A stretch of 41,840 nucleotides of DNA from an uncultured Lachnospiraceae bacterium (GCA_910585545.1 CAJUFN010000018.1:1-41840); one strand, 5' to 3'. Positions 7,625 to 16,882 are shown, counted from the first letter of the stretch. Numbers and translations: made by a program. The notes: generated from the letters alone by a model not told the origin.

Positions 7625-8665
7625 ATGATAAAAGTAGGAATTATCGGAGCCACCGGATATGCAGGCGGGGAATTGGTGCGTATCCTTATCGGACATAAAG
7701 ATGTAGAGATCAAATGGTATGGCTCCAGAAGTTATATAGATAAAAAATATTGCGAAGTATATCAGAATATGTTTCAGATTGTAGACGATGTCTGTATGGA
7801 TGATAATATGGAAGCACTTGCAGATGCAGTGGATGTGATTTTTACTGCAACACCGCAAGGGTTATGTGCATCTTTAGTAAATGAAGCGATTTTGTCAAAA
7901 GTAAAAATCATAGATTTAAGTGCGGATTTTCGTATTAAGGATGTTGCTGTTTATGAGAAATGGTACGGCATGGAACATAAGAGCCCGGAATTTATCGAAG
8001 AGGCCGTTTATGGACTATGCGAAATCAACAGGGAAGATGTGAAAAAAGCAAGGTTAGTAGCCAATCCAGGATGTTATCCGACTTGTTCTACATTATCCAT
8101 CTATCCGCTCGTAAAGGAAGGAATCATCGATCCGTCAACAATTATCATTGATGCAAAATCCGGAACTTCAGGAGCAGGAAGAAGTGCGAAAACAGATAAC
8201 CTTTACTGTGAAGTAAATGAAAATATTAAAGCATATGGCGTGGCAGGACATCGTCATACACCGGAAATCGAAGAACAGCTTTCCTATGCGGCAGGAAAAC
8301 CAGTGTACTTAAACTTTACACCACATCTCGTTCCGATGAATCGAGGAATTCTTATCACGGCATATGCATCTTTGCTCAAAAAAGTTACATATGAAGAAGT
8401 AAAAGCAATTTATGACACTTATTATAAAAATGAAACATTTGTCAGAGTACTTGAAAAAGACATTTGTCCGCAGACGAAATGGGTCGAAGGCAGTAATTAT
8501 GTCGATATAAATTTTAAAATCGATGAAAGAACCGGCAGAATCATCATGATGGGCGCCATGGACAACCTTGTAAAAGGCGCAGCCGGCCAGGCAGTACAAA
8601 ATATGAATCTCATGTTCGGATTGCCGGAAAATCAAGGCTTAATGATGGTACCAACATTCCCGTAA
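7625..8665 (+). CDS. argC: N-acetyl-gamma-glutamyl-phosphate reductase
   Basis: A 346-residue NADPH-dependent enzyme, third step of arginine synthesis. The N-terminal Rossmann motif GIIGATGYAGGEL and the active-site cysteine (Cys150 in NPGCYPT) are present, as is the GVAGHRHTPEIEEQL region. The ATG at 7625 follows an AAAGGA site at 8 bases and gives the usual family start; an in-frame ATG 11 codons earlier adds a basic tail with no counterpart in the family. It is the first gene of an arg operon that continues with a GNAT gene, argJ, argB and argD, and its promoter carries ARG-box-like sites. Confidence 0.96.
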   Translation: MIKVGIIGATGYAGGELVRILIGHKDVEIKWYGSRSYIDKKYCEVYQNMFQIVDDVCMDDNMEALADAVDVIFTATPQGLCASLVNEAILSKVKIIDLSADFRIKDVAVYEKWYGMEHKSPEFIEEAVYGLCEINREDVKKARLVANPGCYPTCSTLSIYPLVKEGIIDPSTIIIDAKSGTSGAGRSAKTDNLYCEVNENIKAYGVAGHRHTPEIEEQLSYAAGKPVYLNFTPHLVPMNRGILITAYASLLKKVTYEEVKAIYDTYYKNETFVRVLEKDICPQTKWVEGSNYVDINFKIDERTGRIIMMGAMDNLVKGAAGQAVQNMNLMFGLPENQGLMMVPTFP

Positions 8666-8671
8666 CCAATT

Positions 8672-8711
8672 GTTAGCGTCAGAGGGTTTTTAAAAACCCT
8701 CTGACGCTAAC
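8672..8711. repeat. 40-bp perfect palindrome between argC and the GNAT gene
   Basis: Perfect 20-bp arms (GTTAGCGTCAGAGGGTTTTT and its complement) with no loop, starting 6 bases after the argC stop. No T-run follows on either strand, so it is not a standard intrinsic terminator. A related palindrome lies at 9184-9223 on the other side of the GNAT gene; both share the GAGG-TTTTTAAAAA-CCCTC core. Confidence 0.8.
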
Positions 8712-8730
8712 TGAAAAAATGAGGTATAAA

Positions 8731-9174
8731 ATGATACGAATTATGACGATAGAAGATTATGATAAAGTATACGAATTATGGCGTAAAATCAAGGGATTTG
8801 GGATACGCAGCATTGATGATTCCAGAGTGGGAATCGAACATTTTCTGAAACGTAATCCGACAACGAGTATCGTTGCGGAGGAAAATGGTAAAATCGTAGG
8901 AAGTATACTGTGCGGCCACGACGGACGTCGAGGATGTCTGTACCATGTTTGTGTAGATGAAGAATATAGAAGACGTGGAATCGGAAAAGCCATGGTAGTT
9001 AAGGCTATGGAGGCTTTGCAGGCAGAACATATTAATAAAGTTTCGCTGATTGCGTTTACAAAAAATGATATAGGTAACTCCTTCTGGCGGACAATCGGTT
9101 GGGAAAAAAGAGAAGATTTGAATTATTATGAGTTTGTTTTGAACGAAAAAAACATAACTGCATTTAATAAGTAG
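8731..9174 (+). CDS. GNAT family N-acetyltransferase
   Basis: A 147-residue protein of the GNAT superfamily, which transfers acetyl from acetyl-CoA to amines. The acetyl-CoA-binding motif A is seen at VDEEYRRRGIGKAM (residues 75-88), after IVGSILCGHDGRRGCLYHVCV and before the C-terminal NSFWRTIGWEKRED. GAGG lies 6 bases before the ATG at 8731, so this start is preferred over the ATG at 8719, which precedes that site. Its place inside the arg operon suggests a link to arginine or glutamate metabolism, but ArgJ can already supply acetylglutamate and the true substrate is unknown. It is framed by two related palindromes, as if it were an inserted cassette. Confidence 0.85.
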   Translation: MIRIMTIEDYDKVYELWRKIKGFGIRSIDDSRVGIEHFLKRNPTTSIVAEENGKIVGSILCGHDGRRGCLYHVCVDEEYRRRGIGKAMVVKAMEALQAEHINKVSLIAFTKNDIGNSFWRTIGWEKREDLNYYEFVLNEKNITAFNK

Positions 9175-9183
9175 AAATAGTTG

Positions 9184-9223
9184 CAAACCCTCGGAGGCTT
9201 TTTAAAAACCCTCTGAGGGTTTG
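9184..9223. repeat. 40-bp imperfect palindrome after the GNAT gene
   Basis: Arms 9184-9203 and 9204-9223 pair except at two positions, with a T5A5 centre. The inner part matches the palindrome at 8672-8711 while the outer arms differ. No downstream T-run. Confidence 0.75.
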
Positions 9224-9268
9224 TGAAAGATTGATAGAAATTTAACGAGGAAAAGGGAGGTTTTTAGG

Positions 9269-10492
9269 ATGAAATTTGTCGAAGGTGGTGTGACGAGAGC
9301 GGCTGGTTTTGAGGCGGCTGGCGTGGGAGCGCAGATTAAATATCAGGGTCGTGACGATATGGCGCTTGTGTACAGCAAGGTACCGTGTGTGGCGGCGGGA
9401 ACTTTTACGACGAATGTAGTGAAGGCGGCGCCGGTGAAATGGGATCAAAGGATTGTAAAAGAGAGTGAGACGGTGCAGGTGGTGATTGTGAATTCAGGAA
9501 TTGCCAATGCGTGTACTGGTACCGAAGGCTATGGCTATTGTGAGGAAACAGCAAAAGCAGCAGCAGAAGTGTTTCAGGTAGAAATGGAGCAGGTACTCAT
9601 AGGATCTACAGGAGTAATCGGAATGCAGCTTCCGATGGAGCGAATCAAAAAAGGAATTACGCTTTTGGCAGAAGAAAAAACGGATACCTTAGAGGCCGGA
9701 AATAAGGCGGCAAAGGCAATCATGACAACGGATACTCGCGATAAGCAAGTTGCCGTAGAAGTTGAGATTGATGGTAAGAAAGTCACCATTGGCGGTATGG
9801 CAAAAGGTTCCGGCATGATCCATCCAAATATGTGCACAATGCTTGCATTTATTACAACCGATGCATCAATTTCTAAAGAAGCGCTGCAGCAGGCTCTAAG
9901 CGAAGATGTCAAAGATACTTACAATATGATTTCTGTAGATGGCGACACTTCCACAAACGACACAGTGCTTTTACTTGCAAATGCAATGGCAGGAAATGAG
10001 GAAATTAAAATCGGAACAGAAAATTACCGGATATTTGCAGCAGCACTCCATGCGGTGAATGAAACGCTGGCAAAGAAAATGGCAGGAGACGGCGAAGGAG
10101 CAACTGCTTTATTCGAGGCAAAAGTAATCGGCGCCGAGAGCAAGCAACAGGCACAAACACTTGCAAAATCCATTGTATGCTCCAATCTTACGAAAACGGC
10201 AATTGCCGGTCATGATGCCAACTGGGGACGTATCTTATGCGCTATGGGATATTCCGGGGCACAGTTTGACCCGGAAAAAGTGGATTTGTTTTTTGAAAGC
10301 AAAGCTGGTAAAATTAAGATTATTGAAAATGGAACAGCAGTAGATTACAGCGAAGAAGAAGCAACAAAGATTTTGTCCGAAGAAGAAGTGACTGTGATTG
10401 CAGATATCAAAAGTGGAGAAGCAAAAGGAACTGCATGGGGATGTGACCTGACACACGGTTATATCGAAATCAACGCAGATTACCGTTCATAA
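9269..10492 (+). CDS. argJ: Ornithine acetyltransferase / amino-acid acetyltransferase (ArgJ)
   Basis: A 407-residue enzyme that recycles the acetyl group from acetylornithine to glutamate and, in bifunctional forms, also uses acetyl-CoA. The self-cleavage site lies in HPNMCTMLAFITTDA: Thr190 should be the nucleophile and new N-terminus of the beta chain. Cys replaces the more usual Ala before it. Other family segments are KAAPVKWD, NSGIANACTG, STGVIGMQLP and the C-terminal GCDLTHGYIEINADYRS. A GGGAGG site precedes the ATG. No argA or argE is seen, so a cyclic pathway through ArgJ is likely. Confidence 0.96.
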   Translation: MKFVEGGVTRAAGFEAAGVGAQIKYQGRDDMALVYSKVPCVAAGTFTTNVVKAAPVKWDQRIVKESETVQVVIVNSGIANACTGTEGYGYCEETAKAAAEVFQVEMEQVLIGSTGVIGMQLPMERIKKGITLLAEEKTDTLEAGNKAAKAIMTTDTRDKQVAVEVEIDGKKVTIGGMAKGSGMIHPNMCTMLAFITTDASISKEALQQALSEDVKDTYNMISVDGDTSTNDTVLLLANAMAGNEEIKIGTENYRIFAAALHAVNETLAKKMAGDGEGATALFEAKVIGAESKQQAQTLAKSIVCSNLTKTAIAGHDANWGRILCAMGYSGAQFDPEKVDLFFESKAGKIKIIENGTAVDYSEEEATKILSEEEVTVIADIKSGEAKGTAWGCDLTHGYIEINADYRS

Positions 10493-10507
10493 AAGGAGTA
10501 TAGAAAA

Positions 10508-11383
10508 ATGAATAATGATATGCAAAAATATCTGGATAAGGCAGAAGTATTGATCGAAGCATTACCATATATCCAGAAATTCAACCGGAAAATTATTGTA
10601 GTAAAATATGGCGGCAGTGCGATGATTGACGAGATGCTGCAAAAAAGAGTAATTGAAGACGTCGCGCTTTTGAAGCTAGTAGGATTTAAACCAATCATCG
10701 TACATGGCGGCGGCAAGGAAATCAGCAAATGGGTAGAAAGATCCGGTATGGAGCCGAAATTCGTGAAAGGTCTTCGCGTGACAGATAAAAATACGATGGA
10801 AATTGCCGAGATGGTTTTAAACCGCGTGAATAAAAACCTGGTACGTATGGTAGAAGAGCTTGGAGTAAGAGCAATCGGTATCTGCGGAAAAGACGGTGGT
10901 CTTTTAAAAGTAGAAAAGAAATATGCAGATGGGACAGATATCGGTTACGTTGGACAGATTCGGGAAGTAAACCCTCAGATTATCTATGACTTATTAGAAA
11001 AGGATTTTATTCCGATTATTTGTCCGATTGGCATGGACGATGAGTATGAGACATACAATATCAACGCAGATGATGCAGCGGATGCAGTAGCGCGTACCAT
11101 TGGCGCAGAAAAACTTGCGTTTTTAACAGACATTGAAGGTGTTTATAAAAACCCGAACGATCCAACTACCAGAATCTCAAGGCTGACTGTACAGGAGGCA
11201 AAAGACTTGATTGCAGAAGGATATATCGGAGGCGGAATGCTTCCAAAACTTCAAAACTGCATTGAGGCGATTGAAAGCGGTGTAAAAAGAGTACATATTC
11301 TCGACGGAAGAATTCCGCATTGTCTGCTCTTGGAAATCTTTACCGATAGAGGTATCGGTACCGCAATTGTAAAAGACGAGTAG
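10508..11383 (+). CDS. argB: Acetylglutamate kinase
   Basis: A 291-residue amino-acid kinase acting on N-acetylglutamate. Lys33 in VVKYGGSAM and the VHGGGKEIS loop are the catalytic and phosphate-binding elements; NADDAADAVAR and GGGMLPKLQNCIEAI are also typical. About 28 residues precede the first strand, and this N-terminal helix is characteristic of the hexameric, arginine-inhibited type, so feedback control by arginine is likely (inference from family). The gene starts 15 bases after argJ behind an AAAAGGAG site, in the same operon. Confidence 0.96.
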   Translation: MNNDMQKYLDKAEVLIEALPYIQKFNRKIIVVKYGGSAMIDEMLQKRVIEDVALLKLVGFKPIIVHGGGKEISKWVERSGMEPKFVKGLRVTDKNTMEIAEMVLNRVNKNLVRMVEELGVRAIGICGKDGGLLKVEKKYADGTDIGYVGQIREVNPQIIYDLLEKDFIPIICPIGMDDEYETYNINADDAADAVARTIGAEKLAFLTDIEGVYKNPNDPTTRISRLTVQEAKDLIAEGYIGGGMLPKLQNCIEAIESGVKRVHILDGRIPHCLLLEIFTDRGIGTAIVKDE

Positions 11384-11401
11384 AAGAAAGAAGGACTGAT
11401 T

Positions 11402-12583
11402 ATGGGAAATCAATATATTGAACAGGCAGAAAATGCGCTTTTACATACCTATAACCGATATCAGATCGTACTGGAAAAAGGAGAAGGCGTATATCTGTAT
11501 GATGATGAAGGAAAGAAATATCTTGATTTTGCGGCAGGGATCGCGGTGTGCTCGTTAGGCTATGGACATCCAAGGTACACAAAAGCTTTAAAAAGTCAGG
11601 TAGAGCGGTTGGTGCATACATCAAACCTCTTTTATAGTAAACCGGCGGCAGAGGCGGCAGAGCGATTAAAAAGAGCAGCACAGATGGACCGTGTATTTTT
11701 CACAAACAGTGGAACGGAGGCAATAGAAGGCGCATTGAAAGCTGCCAGAAAATACGCCTATACAAAACAAAGCGGCAAATATGAATTTATTGCGATGAAT
11801 CATTCCTTCCATGGACGAAGCATGGGTGCTGTAGCAGTGACTGGCAATGAGAACTATCGCACACCGTTTGAACCGTTGATCAGCGGGGTGAAATTTGCGG
11901 AATATAACAATCTTGAAAGTGTCAAGGCAAAGATTAACGATAAAACCTGTGCAATTATTATAGAACCGATACAAGGCGAGGGCGGTGTCTATCCGGCAGA
12001 TAAGGAATTTTTAGAAGGCGTGAGAGCTCTTTGCGACGAGCATGATATTTTGCTCATTTTTGATGAAATCCAGTGCGGTATGGGAAGAAGCGGAGAGATG
12101 TTTGCCTGGCAAAAATACGGCGTGAAACCGGATATTATGACAATGGCAAAAGCAATTGGAAATGGGGTCCCGGTAGGTGCATTTGCAATGACAGAAGAAG
12201 TTGCGGGAAATTCACTTAAGCCAGGCGATCATGGAACAACCTATGGAGGAAATCCACTTGTATGCGCAGCGGTAAATGAAGTGCTTAAGATATTTGAGGA
12301 AGAACAGATACTGGAACATGTCCGAAAGATAACCACTTATCTGGAAGAAAGTCTGGAAAAACTGACAGCAGAGAATCCAAATGTAGAAGCAAGACGCGGG
12401 ATGGGATTGATGCAAGGGCTCGTTTTGAAAAAGCCGGTTCAAGAAGTAATCGCAAAATGCATGGAAGAAGGTCTGATCGTAATTTCGGCAGGCGGCAACG
12501 TGTTAAGATTACTGCCGCCGCTCGTAATCATGAAAGAGCATGTGGACGAAATGATGCAGAAACTTGAAAAGGCGCTTGCATAA
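11402..12583 (+). CDS. argD: Acetylornithine aminotransferase
   Basis: A 393-residue PLP-dependent class III aminotransferase that makes acetylornithine from the semialdehyde. The PLP lysine is expected at Lys250 in TMAKAIGNGVPVGA, with IFDEIQCGMGRSG upstream and FTNSGTEAIEGALKAARK as the phosphate-cup region. AAGAAAGAAGG lies just before the ATG, 18 bases after argB. It closes the argC-GNAT-argJ-argB-argD series. It may also serve other acyl-ornithine or lysine-pathway substrates, as in related enzymes. Confidence 0.95.
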   Translation: MGNQYIEQAENALLHTYNRYQIVLEKGEGVYLYDDEGKKYLDFAAGIAVCSLGYGHPRYTKALKSQVERLVHTSNLFYSKPAAEAAERLKRAAQMDRVFFTNSGTEAIEGALKAARKYAYTKQSGKYEFIAMNHSFHGRSMGAVAVTGNENYRTPFEPLISGVKFAEYNNLESVKAKINDKTCAIIIEPIQGEGGVYPADKEFLEGVRALCDEHDILLIFDEIQCGMGRSGEMFAWQKYGVKPDIMTMAKAIGNGVPVGAFAMTEEVAGNSLKPGDHGTTYGGNPLVCAAVNEVLKIFEEEQILEHVRKITTYLEESLEKLTAENPNVEARRGMGLMQGLVLKKPVQEVIAKCMEEGLIVISAGGNVLRLLPPLVIMKEHVDEMMQKLEKALA

Positions 12584-12654
12584 AAGCAATATAGGAATAA
12601 ATACCCAATCGGAGGGAAACACTAAAAATCAGTAAAGATTTAGGAGGGATTCCA

Positions 12655-13086
12655 ATGATTGGGTTTTTCATTGCATTATTATCGGGTGCACTCATGAGTG
12701 TGCAGGGAGTATTTAACACGCAAGTAACAAAGACGACAGGGATGTGGGTATCGAATGGCTGGGTGCAGCTAAGCGCTTTTGCAGTCTGTATTGCAGCATG
12801 GTTCATTGCAGGCAGAGATGATATTATGGCGCTTACCAAGGTAGAACCAAAGTATGTGCTGCTTGGAGGTGTCATAGGCGCAGGCATTACCTGGACTGTT
12901 ATCAAAAGTATGGAACAATTAGGACCTGCGAAGGCAGCGCTTTTGATTGTGATCGCACAGTTAATTGTAGCATACGCAATCGAATTATTAGGATTGTTCG
13001 GGGTAGAAAAACAGCCGTTTAGCTGGATAAAAGCAGGCGGAATGCTGCTCGCATTAGTTGGAGTAGGGATTTTTCAGTGGAAATAA
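12655..13086 (+). CDS. YdcZ-like (DUF606) small DMT membrane transporter
   Basis: A 143-residue protein with four or five hydrophobic segments and the N-terminal pattern IALLSGALMSVQGVFNTQVTK found in YdcZ-type members of the drug/metabolite transporter superfamily. Such short proteins usually act as dimers or pairs; the transported compound is unknown. AGGAGG precedes the ATG. It lies 71 bases after argD with no obvious terminator, so it may be read from the arg operon, but an arginine-related role is only a guess. Confidence 0.8.
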   Translation: MIGFFIALLSGALMSVQGVFNTQVTKTTGMWVSNGWVQLSAFAVCIAAWFIAGRDDIMALTKVEPKYVLLGGVIGAGITWTVIKSMEQLGPAKAALLIVIAQLIVAYAIELLGLFGVEKQPFSWIKAGGMLLALVGVGIFQWK

Positions 13087-13118
13087 CCGAAGAATGTTAC
13101 AAAAATATTAAAATGTGA

Positions 13119-13147
13119 TTGTAATTTATCTAAATTTTAGTTACAAT
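13119..13147 (+). promoter_or_regulatory. Promoter of the comEA operon
   Basis: TTGTAA (13119-13124) and TACAAT (13142-13147) are 17 bases apart, about 60 bases upstream of the comEA start codon. Confidence 0.55.
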
Positions 13148-13206
13148 AACAGTAGCCAGCATAAAATAAGGGGAACGTGCCTTTCTGTAAAATGCAGGAG
13201 GGATTT

Positions 13207-13812
13207 ATGCAAAGAAAAATGAAATGCATCTTTATGATTTGCCTGTGGATTTTTCTGGGAATATATTCGATGGGCTGTCAGAAAAAGGAAGACGTTATTC
13301 TTCCGTCAAAAGAGATGGAAAATGTATCAAAAGAGACGGAGAATACAGCAAAAGAACAAACGGAACAAGGTACAAAAGAAGCAGAGAAACCAAAGATGAT
13401 CACGATCTATGTGTGCGGGGAGATACAGAATCCGGATGTGTATGAACTTCCGCAGACGGCAAGGATTTATGATGCAATAGAAGCGGCAGGCGGGATGAAG
13501 GAAACGGCGGCGAAGGATGCATTGAATCTGGCAGAGCCGCTTGTGGATGGACAGCAGATAAAAGTACTTTCGAAAGAAGAAGCTTTGGCAGAAGCCACAG
13601 AGGAAAAGAACGAGGCAGATGCAAAAGTGAATTTGAATACAGCCGGGAAAGAAGAGCTTATGACCCTCCCCGGGATTGGAGAATCGAAAGCAGAGAGTAT
13701 CATTTCCTACCGTGAATCAAGTGGAGGTTTCAAAAGTATTGAAGATATTATGCAGATAGAAGGAATCAAAGAAGGCGTATTCAAAAAAATCAGAGATAAA
13801 ATTAAAATATGA
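13207..13812 (+). CDS. comEA: ComEA-like DNA-binding protein (SLBB plus helix-hairpin-helix)
   Basis: A 201-residue exported or membrane-anchored protein. It has a hydrophobic N-terminus (residues 8-23) ending at Cys24, which might be a weak lipobox, then a charged linker, an SLBB domain (about 64-124, ITIYVCGEIQNPDVYELP), and a C-terminal double helix-hairpin-helix (about 138-199, VNLNTAGKEELMTLPGIGESKA). ComEA binds double-stranded DNA at the cell surface for uptake through ComEC. AGGAGG lies 6 bases before the ATG at 13207; an in-frame ATG ten codons earlier is less likely. The operon continues with a two-component system, a GerM lipoprotein and comEC, and comEC is interrupted here. Confidence 0.88.
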   Translation: MQRKMKCIFMICLWIFLGIYSMGCQKKEDVILPSKEMENVSKETENTAKEQTEQGTKEAEKPKMITIYVCGEIQNPDVYELPQTARIYDAIEAAGGMKETAAKDALNLAEPLVDGQQIKVLSKEEALAEATEEKNEADAKVNLNTAGKEELMTLPGIGESKAESIISYRESSGGFKSIEDIMQIEGIKEGVFKKIRDKIKI

Positions 13813-13826
13813 CGGAGAGACGAAGC

Positions 13827-14516
13827 ATGGAAAAGAGAATTTTAGTTGTGGATGATGAAAAATTGATCGTGAAAGGAATTCGGTTCAGTCTGGAGCAAGA
13901 TGGCATGAATGTAGATTGTGCATACGATGGAGAAGAAGCTTTAGAATGTATCAGACATAATACATATGATTTGATTTTGCTGGACGTAATGCTGCCAAAG
14001 CATGATGGATTTGAAGTGTGTCAGATGGTACGGGAATTTTCTGATGTTCCGATTGTCATGTTGACGGCAAAAGGAGATGATATGGATAAGATTCTCGGGC
14101 TCGAGTACGGAGCCGATGACTATATTACAAAACCATTCAATATCCTTGAGGTGAAAGCACGTATTCGGGCAATCATGCGTCGTACAGGGAAAAACAGACA
14201 GCAAAGGGACGATGAAAAATATATAAGAAAAGGCGAGCTGAAGATTGACTGTGAAAGCAGGAGAGTATTTATTGCGGATACAGAGATGAATCTGACCGCA
14301 AAAGAGTTTGATCTCTTAGAGTTGCTTGCCACCAATCCAAATAAAGTTTACAGCAGAGAAAATCTTTTGAATATTGTATGGGGATATGAATATCCAGGAG
14401 ATGCAAGAACCGTGGATGTACACATCAGGAGGCTTCGTGAAAAAATAGAATCGAATCCAAGCGATCCGAAATACGTCCATACAAAATGGGGAGTTGGTTA
14501 TTATTTTAGGGGTTAA
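13827..14516 (+). CDS. OmpR/PhoB family response regulator
   Basis: A 229-residue regulator with an N-terminal receiver domain (VDDEK at residues 8-12, phospho-acceptor Asp53 in LLDVMLP, LTAKGDD, YITKPF) and a C-terminal winged helix (FDLLELLATNPNKVYSRENLL, DARTVDVHIRRLREKI). The ATG at 13827 sits 7 bases after GGAGAG. An alternative ATG at 13809 overlaps the comEA stop. The cognate kinase gene overlaps its 3' end. The signal and targets are unknown. Confidence 0.93.
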   Translation: MEKRILVVDDEKLIVKGIRFSLEQDGMNVDCAYDGEEALECIRHNTYDLILLDVMLPKHDGFEVCQMVREFSDVPIVMLTAKGDDMDKILGLEYGADDYITKPFNILEVKARIRAIMRRTGKNRQQRDDEKYIRKGELKIDCESRRVFIADTEMNLTAKEFDLLELLATNPNKVYSRENLLNIVWGYEYPGDARTVDVHIRRLREKIESNPSDPKYVHTKWGVGYYFRG

Positions 14517-15942
14517 GACAAAATTAAAGTTTAAATTTTTTAAAAGCATGAAACTGTGGATAATCCTCATAATGATCGTTGTGGGGATTATTCCGTGTAT
14601 CATACTTCGGGGTGCGCTTTTAAGTGATTATGAAAAGCGTGCGGTTTCTTTAAAAACGGCAGAAATACAAAATCAATGTACAATTCTAAGCAATCAAATG
14701 GCGATGAGCCAGTATCTTAGCCAGGGCAATTCTGAAGTGATCGATGCCGAGCTTACGCAGTTTTCGAATATTAATAATGGTCGTGTCATGATTGTGGATG
14801 AAGAATTTCGGATTTTGAAAGACACGTATGATATGGATACAAATAAAACGCTCGTATCAGAAGATGTCATACGCTGCTTTAAAGGCAAAGGAACAAGCAG
14901 ATACGATGGGAAGAATCGTTATATTGAAGTGACAGCGCCAATCAGTGCCACAGGCAGTGATAAGATAGAAGGCGTAATGCTTGTAAGTGTTGCCACAGAC
15001 TATATTGTGGATAGCTTATACAGCTATCAGAACAAAGCAGAATTGGTGATTGGTACAGTGTTTATCGTAATTTGTATTCTGGCATTTTTCCTTGCAACAC
15101 TTTTAGTACAGCCATTTAAACGGCTCGCAAAGCAGATTGGAACCGTAACCGAAGGCTATGGGACGGAAGAGATTCGGGAAAATGCATATTTGGAGACGAT
15201 TAAAATTGCAGATGCAATGAACCAGATGCTTTTAAGATGGAAGACTTTGGATGATTCCAGGCAGGAATTTGTATCGAATGTGTCTCATGAATTGAAGACC
15301 CCTCTGACTTCTATGAAAGTACTTGCAGATTCGCTTTTGATGCAAGAAGACGTGCCAACGGAACTTTACAAAGAATTCATGGGTGATATCGCACAGGAGA
15401 TTGAACGTGAAAGTAAGATTATCAATGATTTGCTTTCTCTTGTGAAGATGGACAAGAATTCAAGCGAAACTATGAATGTAAAATCAGAGGACATCAATGC
15501 ATTGGTAGAAATGTGCCTGAAACGTTTGCGGCCAATCGCCGTAAAAGAAAATATCGAGTTGATATTTGAAAGTATCCGTCCGGTAACGGCAGAAGTAGAT
15601 GAGATGAAATTGTCTCTTGCAATCTCTAATCTGGTAGAAAATGCAATTAAATATAACCAAGAGCAGGGGCATGTGCGAGTGTTTTTAGATGCAGATTATA
15701 AATATTTTTATCTGAAGGTAGAGGATTCCGGAATTGGAATTCCGCAAGAAGCACAAAATCACATATTTGAACGTTTTTATCGTGTAGATAAATCGCATTC
15801 GAAAGATATTGGCGGAACAGGACTTGGACTTGCAATTGCAAGAAGCGCAATTGTTATGCATAGAGGCGCTATCAAAGTATACAGTGAAGTCGGGAAAGGA
15901 ACTACATTTACCCTGCGTATCCCGTTAACCTATGTAGTATAG
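14494..15942 (+). CDS. Sensor histidine kinase
   Basis: Up to 482 residues. It has a first membrane segment near residues 20-40, an extracytoplasmic sensing region of roughly 140 residues, a second membrane segment near 184-205, a HAMP-like linker, HisKA with the phospho-accepting histidine in SHELKTPLTSM (His265 from this start), and HATPase motifs (NLVENAIKYN, DSGIGIP, GGTGLGLAIA). The start is uncertain. A TTG at 14494 has GGGGAG right next to it, while ATG 14548 has no clear site but directly precedes the first membrane segment. It overlaps the response regulator gene and is its obvious partner. Confidence 0.88.
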   Translation: MVIILGVKTKLKFKFFKSMKLWIILIMIVVGIIPCIILRGALLSDYEKRAVSLKTAEIQNQCTILSNQMAMSQYLSQGNSEVIDAELTQFSNINNGRVMIVDEEFRILKDTYDMDTNKTLVSEDVIRCFKGKGTSRYDGKNRYIEVTAPISATGSDKIEGVMLVSVATDYIVDSLYSYQNKAELVIGTVFIVICILAFFLATLLVQPFKRLAKQIGTVTEGYGTEEIRENAYLETIKIADAMNQMLLRWKTLDDSRQEFVSNVSHELKTPLTSMKVLADSLLMQEDVPTELYKEFMGDIAQEIERESKIINDLLSLVKMDKNSSETMNVKSEDINALVEMCLKRLRPIAVKENIELIFESIRPVTAEVDEMKLSLAISNLVENAIKYNQEQGHVRVFLDADYKYFYLKVEDSGIGIPQEAQNHIFERFYRVDKSHSKDIGGTGLGLAIARSAIVMHRGAIKVYSEVGKGTTFTLRIPLTYVV

Positions 15943-15958
15943 AGAGAAGGGATGTAAA

Positions 15959-16882
15959 ATGAGGAAAATAAAAAATATAATGATCTTGCTGGCAGTTTGT
16001 CTTGTGTTGGCAGGATGCAGTGATAAAAAGAATGAGCAGAAATATTCCAATGTAATTTATTATTTGAGAGCAGATGGCATGGCACTGGAAAAAGAAGGAT
16101 ATGTACCGCTTGAGAGTGAAACAGAAGCGATGTTGGAAGAGATGCTGCAAAAACTAAAAGAGGCTCCAAAAGAGGAGGGGCTAAAAAGTGCATTGCCGGA
16201 ATCAGTTGAGATTTTAAGCACCAGCTATGAAGGGAATGTTGTTAAGATAGATTTTTCGGAAGATTATGAAAAAATAAATTATGCAGAAGAGGCGCTTTTG
16301 AAAGAAGCCTATGTAAGAACACTGGTACAGGTTGAAGGCGTCAATGCAGTCCAGTTTACCATTAAGGGGAAACCGGAAAAAGACAGGAATGGGAAAGTGA
16401 CAGGGTTAATGTACGAAAATGATTTTGTTCAGAATACAGGTTCGGCAATCCATTCTTATCAAAAGAAAAATTTAACCCTATATTTTGCAGATGAATCAGG
16501 AGAAAATCTGATAAAGGAAAATGTAAATGTTCGCTATAACAGTAACCTTCCTCTGGAGCGAGTGGTCATTGAGCAGCTGCAAAAAGGACCGACAGAAGAG
16601 AAGAATAAAAGAACGCTTCCGGCAGATATGAAAATTATTGGCGTTTCCGTGAGGGATGGTATCTGTTATGTGAATTTTGATACAGTATTTTTGGATTATG
16701 TTTATAATCTGGATCCGGCGCTTCCAATTTATTCGATTGTGAATTCCATTGTAGAAAGCGGCGGAGCAAGTAAGGTGCAGATTTTGGTAAATGGGGAAAC
16801 AACGCAGAAATTTCAAGGAAGTATTCAGCTGGATGAGCCTTTTGGCAGGAATTTAGAACTGGTGAAAGGGGAAAAAGAGTGA
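15959..16882 (+). CDS. GerM-domain lipoprotein
   Basis: A 307-residue protein with a clear lipoprotein signal (basic start, hydrophobic stretch, LAGC with Cys20). Two repeated GerMN-type modules follow, at about residues 55-140 and 190-290: each has an EEMLQKLKEAP / VIEQLQKGP-type helix, then a strand pattern like VVKIDFSEDYE / ICYVNFDTVF. GerM domains occur in spore germination and envelope proteins. In Clostridia they are often encoded with a two-component system, where they may act as an envelope sensor partner (inference). A GAAGG-type site precedes the ATG, and its stop overlaps the comEC start. Confidence 0.8.
   Translation: MRKIKNIMILLAVCLVLAGCSDKKNEQKYSNVIYYLRADGMALEKEGYVPLESETEAMLEEMLQKLKEAPKEEGLKSALPESVEILSTSYEGNVVKIDFSEDYEKINYAEEALLKEAYVRTLVQVEGVNAVQFTIKGKPEKDRNGKVTGLMYENDFVQNTGSAIHSYQKKNLTLYFADESGENLIKENVNVRYNSNLPLERVVIEQLQKGPTEEKNKRTLPADMKIIGVSVRDGICYVNFDTVFLDYVYNLDPALPIYSIVNSIVESGGASKVQILVNGETTQKFQGSIQLDEPFGRNLELVKGEKE

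Noticed and set aside
8672..8711. Palindrome after argC as an intrinsic terminator
   Set aside because: No T-run follows the stem on either strand; the T's are at the loop. It is listed as a repeat instead.
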